Assembly (NCBI GenBank): GCA_018821715.1
Contig: JAHJLN010000049.1
Span: forward strand, 1 to 60,748
Direction: 5' to 3'
DNA length: 60,748 nt
Source: Pseudomonadota bacterium
GTDB lineage: Bacteria; Desulfobacterota; Desulfobacteria; Desulfobacterales; Desulfobacteraceae
The translations under genes were made by a program, and so were the position numbers. Below are positions 8,960-17,771 of this stretch, piece after piece (the stretch's first letter is position 1; each line of letters opens with the position of its first letter). The notes below the pieces were generated by a model. It did no database searches. It was not told the DNA's origin and saw only the letters and a list, made by a program, of their open reading frames with translations.

Positions 8960-11323
8960 ATGTCAATTTTTGAACAAAATAAAGTAAAAAACAAACCCAT
9001 CAATGGACAAGGCGGGTTAGGGAATGTGTCGGCACAGTTAAATCATTCCCTGGAAAATTTAATGAAAACAAAAGCAAGTCGAAATCGAGTTGTTGAGGAA
9101 ATAAAGGATTTTAATAGTTATGAATTGAGTGTTAACGGGCAGACGGTCAGTTGGTATCAATTGGAAAACGGGTTTAATGGTGCGCCCAAAGAAGGCATCA
9201 TCTGGGCCAAAAAACGTGATGGGGCACTCGAGATTTGTATTACCAGGAATCTTGTTGATCTTTTTGATTTTAACTACAAAGAATTTGATGAAAGAAAAAA
9301 GCATCTGCAAAAAACATCATGGCATGAAGACGATGAATTGAGCCTGCTGTCAAAAGGGATAAGCCCAGAAGAAGCGCATCAAAAGATGGAAGAAACGCTT
9401 CCGCTTGTGCCTATATGGATGGCAAATATTAAAGAGGAACCAAAGAGTGTTATTGAAAGGGTCAGGAGATTAAACGCTTTTGTGAAAACCCCGGAATTGG
9501 TCCGTACGTATTATCCTTATCCAATAAACGATCAAAAAGATTTCGAGGAATATACGCTATGGCTCACAACGCATAGCGGTATTAAGGTATGTCGCAAGCA
9601 GAATGCGGATTATCGTGAATTTTTAATGAATGCCCTTTGTTGGTTTTTTGACCGTTACTTTCGAGCAAGGGGTGAATATGACAACCCTCAGATTCTTCCG
9701 CCGGTGGCGTTTAGAGATACCAATTTTTATTTTGTTTATATTGACGGATATAAGGGTGTCCCGCAATATTATGGCGGTGGTATCATGACCATTACCGTGG
9801 AGTTGCCGGCTGAATACAACAAAGCAAGATCTGTTTTTGCCAAGGCCGGCATTAAGGTGGGTATGGAGGGCAGTGGATACAGGAATATTATCTATCCAAG
9901 GGAGGATGCCAGATTTTTAAGACTGCTCAATAAAATAGCCACCGTGAAAATCATTAATTTCATGGAACCCAATACTGTTATTGATAGTGAAGAAGTAAAA
10001 CGATATTTTTTATTTCACTCTGGGGATATCAAAAAAAGTTTAGGGGAAAAAGCGTATCAGTTTATGCAAAAAATACTCTTCATCCTTGATGAAGAATATT
10101 TGGATTGGAATAAAAAAGAACGACTGAGTCAAGATTTTATGACCTATGTTTCAACTTGGTTGATCGGCCATATAAAAGAATTTGAGGACAATAAAAATTG
10201 GCAAGTAAAAGTGATAAGAAAAACCGAAATAATATTGGAACAAGAAGAGAAATTTATTGAAAAAGAGGGGAGTGGGGATGATGAATTAAAGGATGAAAAA
10301 ACAAAAGCGGAAAAACTTGCAGAAATTGAGCAGCAAAGAATCGTTAAGCGTGCAGCACTCAGGCATGGTAACAGGGCATGGACTGAAGTAAAGCGCGCAG
10401 TGAAAATGCCGGACCTGATGAAAGGACAAAATCCAAATAAATTATTAAAAAGAACATTAACCATACCCGAAGAAAAAGCGTTAATTAAACTGTATCAGAA
10501 GTTTAACAATGGATTGGCCTTGGCTGTATTGATTCATGAATCAAGAAGTCGTTTGAGAAGCTATGTAGACTCAATTGCCCAGTATCGCCCGCATTTTCAA
10601 AAACATCTTCACGATTTGTTTGGCGTTGCCGAAGAAGTAATGCTGAAAAACGCTGATGAATATAATCTTAAATATGATGTTAAATTTATTTCCTTTGTCA
10701 GGGCTAAAGGAGACGTTAAGGGAGAGTTGATAAAATATGTTATCGCCCAGGGTCACATCACACAGCATTATACTTATATTTTAAAGGCCATACACGAAGT
10801 AGAGAATTTATTTTATCAAAAAAAGGGATATTATCCTAAATCATATGAAGCGCTGCAATCCTTTGATCCAAAATTCACTGAAAAAACGAAGATTACAAAA
10901 ATTACCTATAAGAATGCCATACTGTTAAGATCTGATAAACATGTTTCTTTGACGGATCGACACAGTCAAGGCGGTTCAGATGAGAGGTTGTGGCAGGATT
11001 TTATTGAAGATGAGACAGACAATTCACAAGAGAGGATAGAGCTGCATGAATTGATTGTAATCGCTTTTCAGCTGTTATACAACCATGATGATTGGGGGAG
11101 AAGTCAAAACAAGGACCGCGATTATGAATTTGTGTGTTTGCATAATGGGTTTGACCCTCAAACAGGCATTGTTCACAGACCTATAAATCTTGCTGCCATT
11201 GGCCGGACGAGCGGGCTTTCCAGAGAAAGGCAAAGACAAATTGCATCAAAATATACTGAGACCTTAAAAGGTATTCTGCTCGGGCTTTTAGATGTAACAA
11301 AAACTGTTTCAGAAAAGAAATGA
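8960..11323 (+). CDS. Large sigma-70-like protein with a long N-terminal extension of unknown function
   Basis: A 787-residue protein. Residues 1-480 resemble nothing I can name: soluble, aromatic-rich, with a YYGGGIMTITVELPAEYN block near 270-286 and a charged helix or linker at about 425-480. From about 500 it follows sigma-70 order. LTIPEEKALIK (500-510) fits the end of region 1.2. LRSYVDSIAQY (532-542) and a DLF...F block (552-576) fit 2.1-2.2. Residues 576-632 align without gaps to regions 2.3-3.0 of E. coli RpoD as remembered. SLTD...DERLWQDFIED (663-684) resembles the sigma finger (3.2). NLAAIGRTSGLSRERQRQI (743-761) fits the region 4.2 helix-turn-helix. The Trp pair of the -10 melting region (RpoD W433/W434) is Ala582/Lys583 here. 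The gene looks more AT-rich than the RND genes after it. No anti-sigma gene is adjacent. The start has AAAGGA four bases upstream. Active sigma function is inference. Confidence 0.72.
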   Translation: MSIFEQNKVKNKPINGQGGLGNVSAQLNHSLENLMKTKASRNRVVEEIKDFNSYELSVNGQTVSWYQLENGFNGAPKEGIIWAKKRDGALEICITRNLVDLFDFNYKEFDERKKHLQKTSWHEDDELSLLSKGISPEEAHQKMEETLPLVPIWMANIKEEPKSVIERVRRLNAFVKTPELVRTYYPYPINDQKDFEEYTLWLTTHSGIKVCRKQNADYREFLMNALCWFFDRYFRARGEYDNPQILPPVAFRDTNFYFVYIDGYKGVPQYYGGGIMTITVELPAEYNKARSVFAKAGIKVGMEGSGYRNIIYPREDARFLRLLNKIATVKIINFMEPNTVIDSEEVKRYFLFHSGDIKKSLGEKAYQFMQKILFILDEEYLDWNKKERLSQDFMTYVSTWLIGHIKEFEDNKNWQVKVIRKTEIILEQEEKFIEKEGSGDDELKDEKTKAEKLAEIEQQRIVKRAALRHGNRAWTEVKRAVKMPDLMKGQNPNKLLKRTLTIPEEKALIKLYQKFNNGLALAVLIHESRSRLRSYVDSIAQYRPHFQKHLHDLFGVAEEVMLKNADEYNLKYDVKFISFVRAKGDVKGELIKYVIAQGHITQHYTYILKAIHEVENLFYQKKGYYPKSYEALQSFDPKFTEKTKITKITYKNAILLRSDKHVSLTDRHSQGGSDERLWQDFIEDETDNSQERIELHELIVIAFQLLYNHDDWGRSQNKDRDYEFVCLHNGFDPQTGIVHRPINLAAIGRTSGLSRERQRQIASKYTETLKGILLGLLDVTKTVSEKK

Positions 11324-11386
11324 TACAAAACGCAGAAGTCTATCCGGGCTTTGAAGAATTCAAGCTACAACTATCAGGGGAACCCT

Positions 11387-12742
11387 ATGAAAATTATAAA
11401 AAAACTGTTGATCATTATCCCTGTCGTCTGCGGAATTGCGTTTTTTGCCGTAATGACATTAAATAAAAAACCGCCGGTTCGCCTTGAGAACCGGGAGCGG
11501 GTCCAGGCTGTCCGGGTGATCCCTTTGGAAAAGATGGCGGTTGTACCCCGGGTGATTTCCTATGGGTATGTTGAGGCAGACCGGACCTGGCAGGCGATTT
11601 CCGAGGTCAGCGGTAAAATTGTTTCAGTGAACGAGAACTTAAAAAAAGGCCATTTTATAAAAAAGGACGAGATCCTGTTTAAGATTGATACCACATCCTA
11701 TGGTTTGGCTGAAAGCCGAGGGGAGGCGGAGTTGATGAATGTGGATGCCCGGCTCAAGGAACTGGATCAATCCCGGAAAAATACGGAACGCCTCCTGGCC
11801 ATTGAAAAAAAATCCCTTGCCAGTGCCGGCCAGGAGCTGAGACGCAAACGCGAATTATTTAAAAACGGGTATATTTCCACATCTGATCTTGAAAAAGAAG
11901 AAAGAACCTTTTTAGGTCATCAGACCACTGTGAATAATCTGCAGAATGCTCTGGATCTGATCCCGTCCCAGAAAAAGGCGCTGCTGGCCCAGAAAAAATC
12001 CGGGGAATCCACAGTGACGGAGCGAAAGCTGGATGTTGCCAGAACGGAAATTAGAGCCCCCTTTGACTGCAGGTTGTCTGTTATCAATGTTGAACTCTAC
12101 CAGTTTGCAGCCGCCGGAACCGTTCTGGTTGAGGCTGAAAGTATTGACAGTGCGGAAATCCCGGTTTCACTGACCCCTAAAAGTTTTTTAAGCCTCCTGC
12201 CGCGGGATCATCGGGCCAGTATTGATCAGATGCTGGATATGGAAACCATCCGCCGGGCCATCGGCATTACCGCCAGGGTCAGGCTTCCCATGGATGTGGA
12301 ATTTCCCATTGAATGGGAGGGGACGTTTTCCCGGACCAGCGAATCCATGGATCTTAAGACCGGCGCCCTTACCATCTATATTACGGTGGATAAACCCTAT
12401 GAAAATGTGATTCCAGGCAAACGGCCGCCCCTTATGACCAATATGTATGTTCAAGTGGAACTTAAAGGCAGGTCATTGTCGGAGCGGTTTGTGGTGCCCA
12501 GAAGTGCGGTTCACGATACTGCAGTTTATATCTGCACGTCTGAAAACCGGCTTGAAATACGGCCGGTGAAAGTTGAGTTTTATATGGGGAATGTGGCGGT
12601 GCTGTCCCAGGGACTTGAGGTCGGCCAGCGCCTTGTGCTGGCGGATCTTATGCCGGCCATAGAGGGGATGCTGTTGAAACCGGTTGAGGCAAAAGAGGTT
12701 GTGGCATCCTTGAAGCAACAGGCAACAGGGGAGACCGATTAA
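11387..12742 (+). CDS. RND efflux periplasmic adaptor (membrane fusion protein)
   Basis: A 451-residue HlyD/AcrA-type adaptor. The N-terminus is a lysine-rich start and one membrane anchor or signal segment (IIKKLLIIIPVVCGIAFFAV). A split biotinyl-lipoyl domain (first half with SGKIVSVNENLKKGHFIKKDEILFK) flanks an alpha-hairpin of about 110 residues, then beta-barrel and membrane-proximal domains (RFVVPRSAVHD). It links an inner-membrane RND pump to an outer-membrane channel. I chose ATG 11387 rather than the upstream in-frame TTG 11351 because AGGGGAA lies just before it and the signal segment then begins normally. The permease starts one base after its stop. No TolC-type channel gene is in the window. 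Confidence 0.88.
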   Translation: MKIIKKLLIIIPVVCGIAFFAVMTLNKKPPVRLENRERVQAVRVIPLEKMAVVPRVISYGYVEADRTWQAISEVSGKIVSVNENLKKGHFIKKDEILFKIDTTSYGLAESRGEAELMNVDARLKELDQSRKNTERLLAIEKKSLASAGQELRRKRELFKNGYISTSDLEKEERTFLGHQTTVNNLQNALDLIPSQKKALLAQKKSGESTVTERKLDVARTEIRAPFDCRLSVINVELYQFAAAGTVLVEAESIDSAEIPVSLTPKSFLSLLPRDHRASIDQMLDMETIRRAIGITARVRLPMDVEFPIEWEGTFSRTSESMDLKTGALTIYITVDKPYENVIPGKRPPLMTNMYVQVELKGRSLSERFVVPRSAVHDTAVYICTSENRLEIRPVKVEFYMGNVAVLSQGLEVGQRLVLADLMPAIEGMLLKPVEAKEVVASLKQQATGETD

Positions 12743-12743
12743 G

Positions 12744-15700
12744 ATGAACGCCTTTAAACAGATCATCTCCTACATGTGTGCCCATCCCACGGCAGCCAAT
12801 CTCCTGATGCTGTTGTTCCTGGCCCTGGGTGCCATCTCTGTGACCGATTTGAAACGGGAAACCTTTCCGGATTTTTCCATCAACGCAGTTGAAATTTCGG
12901 TCACCTATCCCGGGGCCACTGCCGATGATGTGGAGTCCTCGGTATGCCGGCGCATTGAAGATGCCATTGACAGTGTGGGCAATATAGCCGAGATCAAGAG
13001 CACGGCCATGGAAAACCGGGCGTCTGTTCTGGTGGAAATGGTGGAAGGCAATGATATGATTGAGTTTTTCAATGACATTAAAACCCAGGTAGAGTCTATC
13101 CGTGATTTCCCGGGTGAAGTGGAAGATGTGATTGTCAAACGGGTCAACCGGACAGATCAGGTGGTGTCTGTGGCAGTGACAGGCCCCATGACCCCGCTGC
13201 ATTTAAAGGCGTTCTGCGAAGATTTAAAAGACCGGTTAAAGCGAATTGACAGGGTCTCTCAGGTGGAAATCCTGGGATTTTCCGATCATGAATTTTTAAT
13301 TGAGATCCCGTTTTACAACATGATGCGGCTGGGTCTTTCCGTGGCAGATATTGAAGCGGCTGTGGCGGCCCAGAACCTGGATCTGCCGGCCGGCAGCCTG
13401 GAAACCAGGGAGTCTGATATCCTGATCCGGTTTTCAGAAGAAAGAAAAACCCTTCATGAAATGGAGAATCTCGTTGTGGTTTCCTCTGAAACAGGGGCTG
13501 AAAACCGCCTGGGGGATATTGCAAAAATTTTTGACCGGTTCAAGGATGATGAAAATAAGATCCTGTTTGACGGAAAACGGGCCGGGCTTCTCCAGATTAA
13601 CAAAACCAAGTCTGAAGATGCTTTGAAAATCATGGATGCAGTAACGGTATTTTTGGCACAAGAGCAGGCCCGGGCACCTTCGGGGGTTGTGTTTGCCATT
13701 ACCCAGAATGTGTCCAAGATTGTCCGGGACCGGCTGTTGATGTTGATAAAAAATGCCGTCCAGGGGCTGATCCTGGTGTTTCTGGCCATGCTGCTCTTTT
13801 TTCCGTTCGGCTTTTCCTTCTGGGTGGCCATGGGATTGCCCGTGTCTTTTTTCCTGACCTTTTTCTTTATGAAACACCTGGGGCTTTCCATCAATATGCT
13901 TTCCATGGTGGGGCTGTTGATCGGACTGGGGCTTCTCATGGATGATGCCATTGTGATTGCTGAAAATATTGCTTCTCACCTTGAGAAGGGCAAAAATGCG
14001 TTTAACGCCACGGTGGACGGTATTTCTGAAGTGGCAGCAGGGGTGTTTTCCTCGTTTTTAACCACTGTGTTTATTTTCGGGGCCTTAGGGCTGAGCATGG
14101 CCGGGGATATTGGAAAGGTGCTTTATGTCATACCCGTTATATTGATTTTGACCCTTAGTGTCAGTATTGTGGAGGCGTTCTTTATTCTGCCTAACCATTT
14201 GTCCCACTCCCTTTCAAAGCATTCAGGCGGCATACAGAAAGGCAGGTTTCGTCAGAAGGTGGATCAAGGGCTTGACTGGATAAAAGAAACGCTTCTGGGA
14301 CGGATCGTTGATGCGGCAGTGAATTACAGATATCTGTTTATCGGACTGGTCGTCTTTGCCTTTATCGCATCTGTTGCCATGATTGCCGGCGGGCGCCTGA
14401 AGATTCAAGCCTTCCCGGATATTGAAGGGGATGTCCTGCAGGCAAGGATTCTGTTTCCCCAGGGAACACCCCTTGAAAGGACCCAAACCTATGTGGACCA
14501 GATGGTGACGGCAGCGCAAAAGATGAATGAAATGCTTTCCTCGTCCCAGCCGGACAAGGCTGATGTGGTAAAGCATATCAGTGTATTGTACAACACCAAT
14601 GCAGATGCAGGGGAAACAGGCACCCATGTGGCAACCATATCTCTGGATCTGCTAAATGCAGAAAACAGGTCCGGTACCATGGAGGATATCATCACCACGT
14701 GGCGTACTTTTGCCGGGGATATCCCGGATGCCCTTGCTATTGCATTCAAGGAACCGGGTATCGGGCCCGGCGGGCTGCCCATAGAAATCCGGCTCAAGGG
14801 AAAAACCCTTTCTGACTTGAAGCTTGCGTCAACCCGGCTGATCAACTGGTTTTATTCCTATGAAGGAGTGTCGGACCTGTATGATGATCTTCGGCCGGGA
14901 AAGCCTGAAATCCAGGTAAAACTCAAAGAAGGCGCAAAGATCAGGGGGTTTGATGCCAGGATGGTGTCAAAGCAGTTAAGAGCTGCCTTTTATGGTGCCA
15001 CGGCAAGTGAAATAATTGTGAAAGATGAATCCTATGAGGTCAATCTTCGCATGGCAGGGGCTGACAGGGACAGTATGGACGGCCTTGAAAATTTTTATCT
15101 CATGGACGGCAAGGGCGGGCGGGTTCCGTTGAACACGGTGGCATCCATTACCCAAAGCCGGGGCTATGCCGGGATAAAAAGGGTGGATTCTGACAGGACC
15201 GTTACGGTGACAGGGGATGTGGACACACGCATTGCCAATGCCGTAAATATTATCGCAGATACAAAGGCAAGATTCCTGCCGGAATTAAAAAAACAATTTC
15301 CAGATATCATGATCGAACTTCAAGGCCAGGAAAAGGAACTGAAATCCTCCATGGGCGGGATGATAAAGGCCTTTGCCATCGGTATTTTCGGGGTGTTCTG
15401 TCTGTTGAGCTTCCAGTTTCGGTCCTTTCAGGAGCCCCTGGTGGTCATGGTGACCATTCCCTTTGCCTTTATCGGTGTTGTCTGGGGTCATGTGATCATG
15501 GGGATAGATCTGTGCATGCCCAGCATCCTGGGGTTTGTATCCCTGGCCGGCATTGTGGTGAATGATTCCATCCTCCTGATCAGTTTTATTAAATTAAATA
15601 CTGCCATGGGGAACTCCGCAAAAGAAGCGGGGAAGCTTGCATCAAGGGAGAGATTCAGGGCGGTGATGCTGACTTCGGTGACCACCATTGCAGGGCTTTT

Positions 15701-15869
15701 ACCCCTTCTTTCTGAAAGATCCATGCAGGCCCAGATTCTTATCCCCCTTGCCTGTTCCATTGTGTTCGGGCTGTTGATGTCCACGATACTGGTGCTGGTG
15801 GTGGTGCCCTGTCTTTACACCATTCTGGCGGATTTTAACCTGGTGAGGATTAAGACTCAGGATCTTTAA
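12744..15869 (+). CDS. RND family efflux transporter permease (AcrB/MexB-like)
   Basis: A 1041-residue inner-membrane pump of usual RND length. It has the duplicated architecture: a first membrane helix near residue 14-35, a large periplasmic loop (to ~335), helices 2-6, a short linker, helix 7 (~530), a second periplasmic loop (~560-855) and helices 8-12. Helix 4 carries LIGLGLLMDDAIVIAEN, with the acidic pair needed for proton coupling. FPDFSINAVEISVTYPGA near the N-terminus is a standard RND block. The gene sits one base behind the adaptor, with which it should form a tripartite pump for drugs, lipids or metabolites. The substrate cannot be read from sequence. Confidence 0.92.
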   Translation: MNAFKQIISYMCAHPTAANLLMLLFLALGAISVTDLKRETFPDFSINAVEISVTYPGATADDVESSVCRRIEDAIDSVGNIAEIKSTAMENRASVLVEMVEGNDMIEFFNDIKTQVESIRDFPGEVEDVIVKRVNRTDQVVSVAVTGPMTPLHLKAFCEDLKDRLKRIDRVSQVEILGFSDHEFLIEIPFYNMMRLGLSVADIEAAVAAQNLDLPAGSLETRESDILIRFSEERKTLHEMENLVVVSSETGAENRLGDIAKIFDRFKDDENKILFDGKRAGLLQINKTKSEDALKIMDAVTVFLAQEQARAPSGVVFAITQNVSKIVRDRLLMLIKNAVQGLILVFLAMLLFFPFGFSFWVAMGLPVSFFLTFFFMKHLGLSINMLSMVGLLIGLGLLMDDAIVIAENIASHLEKGKNAFNATVDGISEVAAGVFSSFLTTVFIFGALGLSMAGDIGKVLYVIPVILILTLSVSIVEAFFILPNHLSHSLSKHSGGIQKGRFRQKVDQGLDWIKETLLGRIVDAAVNYRYLFIGLVVFAFIASVAMIAGGRLKIQAFPDIEGDVLQARILFPQGTPLERTQTYVDQMVTAAQKMNEMLSSSQPDKADVVKHISVLYNTNADAGETGTHVATISLDLLNAENRSGTMEDIITTWRTFAGDIPDALAIAFKEPGIGPGGLPIEIRLKGKTLSDLKLASTRLINWFYSYEGVSDLYDDLRPGKPEIQVKLKEGAKIRGFDARMVSKQLRAAFYGATASEIIVKDESYEVNLRMAGADRDSMDGLENFYLMDGKGGRVPLNTVASITQSRGYAGIKRVDSDRTVTVTGDVDTRIANAVNIIADTKARFLPELKKQFPDIMIELQGQEKELKSSMGGMIKAFAIGIFGVFCLLSFQFRSFQEPLVVMVTIPFAFIGVVWGHVIMGIDLCMPSILGFVSLAGIVVNDSILLISFIKLNTAMGNSAKEAGKLASRERFRAVMLTSVTTIAGLLPLLSERSMQAQILIPLACSIVFGLLMSTILVLVVVPCLYTILADFNLVRIKTQDL

Positions 15870-16235
15870 GAAAACCGATTTTTTTCAGGATCACTGGCAC
15901 TGGGTGAAAGTTACATGGACGGGTGGTGGGATTGCGATGCCCTTGACCGGTTATTTGAAAAACTCTTGAAAGGCCGGATGGACCTGAGGGTGAAAGCAAC
16001 CGACGGATCAGTGATGTGGAGAAGGCTTACGGCAAGGATGATCAATCTCCAGAATCGGGCCAGGGCGTTTATTATCGGCCAGCGCCATTATGATATCGGC
16101 AACAGCCTGTTTTTAGTCATGCTGGACAAGGGGATGAATTATTCCTGTGCATTCTGGCACAAGGCTCAAACCCTTGATAAGGCCCAGGAAGCCAAACTGG
16201 ACAGAGGTGTCCCTTTAGCAGGGCTTGAATCCTAA
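15870..16235 (+). pseudogene. cfa: Fragment of cyclopropane-fatty-acyl-phospholipid synthase
   Basis: About 120 codons match the middle of Cfa: FFSGSLALGESYMDGWWDCD, then FIIGQRHYDIGNSLFLVML and MNYSCAFWHKAQTLDKAQEAKL, all N-terminal Cfa blocks. In E. coli these are followed by the SAM-binding DIGCGWGG domain, which is absent; after AKLDRGV the frame leaves homology and ends at TAA 16233-16235. The first ~45 residues of Cfa are missing too. The fragment is in the same frame as the permease and begins right after its stop codon; the first ATG is at 15915. Cfa methylenates unsaturated phospholipid chains; this piece cannot bind SAM and is best read as a remnant. Confidence 0.72.
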
Positions 16236-16277
16236 AAAAACAGGATACGCCATGGCACCCTGCTTCTGCCATCAGGT

Positions 16278-17549
16278 TTACTTCAGCGGCGGGAAAATAT
16301 GAATATCAGGGGCATTCCCACTATGATGGAGTTCGTTTTCAAGGTTGAATCCAACCCATTTTCCCAGGGAAGCTTTTGGGGAATCAACAGCAATCCAGAA
16401 ATCAAGAGTATTTGAATTAAAAACAGCAGAATGAATATTTATCCATACGATAGCGTGCAATTTGCTGATGAGGGTCTGTCGATTCAGTTCAATTAATTTT
16501 TCTTCAGTCATCTGGCGGTTAAACTGTTTTAAAAAGGATACAGCTTCCTGATACCGAGCAAGACTGTTGTCGGATCTTCTGCCAATATTCAAGGCGCGGG
16601 TATGATTGGTCAGGATGAGAGAATCGTGTTCCATTTTAACGGATTTGACATTTTTTGAATTAAATTCAAAGATTGCCGCATGGGTTGCATCCGTTACCAT
16701 GGCCATCTGCGGGAGGCATCTGGATGCTTTTTTTAACAGGTATCCTGCATCATCCACTGTATTCGCGTTCTGAATGATAGTCCGGTATAAAAGCCCTGCA
16801 GGCAACCCTTCCCAGCCGGGAGTAGATCCGGAAATGTCGTGAACACCAAAGGTCAACCCTTTTTCGTTCATAGCGGTAAAGACACTGATATTGCCGACAG
16901 GCCCCACAGAGGCAAAAGCATTTCCCTGGTCCGGCTGATAAAGCGAAAGAATGGATGGCTTGAGATATTCCAGATTTTTAAAGTCAAGGGTACGGCTTCG
17001 AATTAGATGCCCGTTTTTGTTTTTTACCGCAACAGATGTACAGGCAAATTGTTTCCCAATGGTATCAAGGACATTGAGCATTAAAATAGTTTGATAGTCT
17101 AATCCGCAACCTGCTGAAAGTCCGTTTAATTCATCTTTGAAAACAGAGGGGATGAACGGTTCAATTTTTTTTGCCCTTGAAAGGGCCATGTTCAGGCCGA
17201 TATCACCAAATGCCATTTTTTTAATCATATAAGTGCAGTCTATTGTCCATTGCCGTATCTGATGTTGAAGAAGGATACCTCTTGCATACCCCATTTCATA
17301 GGGGGATCCTTTTAACACGAGAACAAGGATGCCGTTTTTTTCATATGTTTTTGAGTGATTGAAAATGAGTTCCCCATCTTTTTCAAGCGGGGCCATGGAT
17401 TGCATTTTTTGAAGCTCTGCATGCGGTAATGGAACTGACAACGGCAGTGTGATCTCTGATTTTTTTACAGCGCAGCTGTAAAACATTAAAAATATGGAAC
17501 AAACGGCAATGAATGCTAACTTTGTGAAACAGATGTGAAAGAGTTTCAT
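16278..17549 (-). CDS. C45-family autoproteolytic acyltransferase/hydrolase, exported
   Basis: A 423-residue exported protein. Residues 1-26 form a signal peptide ending in FYSC, a weak lipoprotein site at Cys26. The motif GSPYEMGYARG near 81-91 and ACTSVAV with Cys170 are features of the acyl-CoA:6-aminopenicillanate acyltransferase / bile-salt-hydrolase-like C45 family, in which the Cys becomes the N-terminal nucleophile after self-cleavage. Further blocks include RSRTLDF near 184 and NEKGLTFGVHDISGS. Family members cleave or transfer amides; the substrate here is unknown. It lies downstream of the acyl-CoA synthetase pseudogene on the same strand, about 220 bases away with a hairpin between them. 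Confidence 0.82.
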   Translation of the reverse strand: MKLFHICFTKLAFIAVCSIFLMFYSCAVKKSEITLPLSVPLPHAELQKMQSMAPLEKDGELIFNHSKTYEKNGILVLVLKGSPYEMGYARGILLQHQIRQWTIDCTYMIKKMAFGDIGLNMALSRAKKIEPFIPSVFKDELNGLSAGCGLDYQTILMLNVLDTIGKQFACTSVAVKNKNGHLIRSRTLDFKNLEYLKPSILSLYQPDQGNAFASVGPVGNISVFTAMNEKGLTFGVHDISGSTPGWEGLPAGLLYRTIIQNANTVDDAGYLLKKASRCLPQMAMVTDATHAAIFEFNSKNVKSVKMEHDSLILTNHTRALNIGRRSDNSLARYQEAVSFLKQFNRQMTEEKLIELNRQTLISKLHAIVWINIHSAVFNSNTLDFWIAVDSPKASLGKWVGFNLENELHHSGNAPDIHIFPPLK

Positions 17550-17726
17550 TTTATCTTCCTTTATGGGTGGCCAGCTAACTGACGGTAAAATTATTTCTAA
17601 AGAAAGATAGTATGAATAACAGGATATATCAATCGGTGAAAACCCTGATTTTATGAAAAAGTTAAGTTGGTATGGTCAAAAATAAAAAACAGGGGGCAGA
17701 CAAGTTTGTGAAAGGCTGTTTCCCTT

Positions 17727-17760
17727 CCTTATCCCGGCAGGCTTGTCTGCCGGGATAAGG
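17727..17760. terminator. Perfect 14-bp hairpin between acyl-CoA synthetase pseudogene and C45 gene
   Basis: Arms 17727-17740 and 17747-17760 are exact reverse complements (CCTTATCCCGGCAG) around a six-base loop. No T-tract follows on either strand, so it may be a processing or attenuation hairpin rather than a classic terminator. The ten bases at 17695-17704 (GGCAGACAAG) are also the exact complement of 17742-17751, which overlap the loop and second arm, so two exclusive structures can form. Confidence 0.5.
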
Positions 17761-17771
17761 GATATGTCTGG

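Noticed and set aside
12648-13979. Long minus-strand frames opposite the RND permease
   Set aside because: They are antisense to a well-supported transporter; their translations are rich in His, Pro and Gln, as expected of shadow frames.
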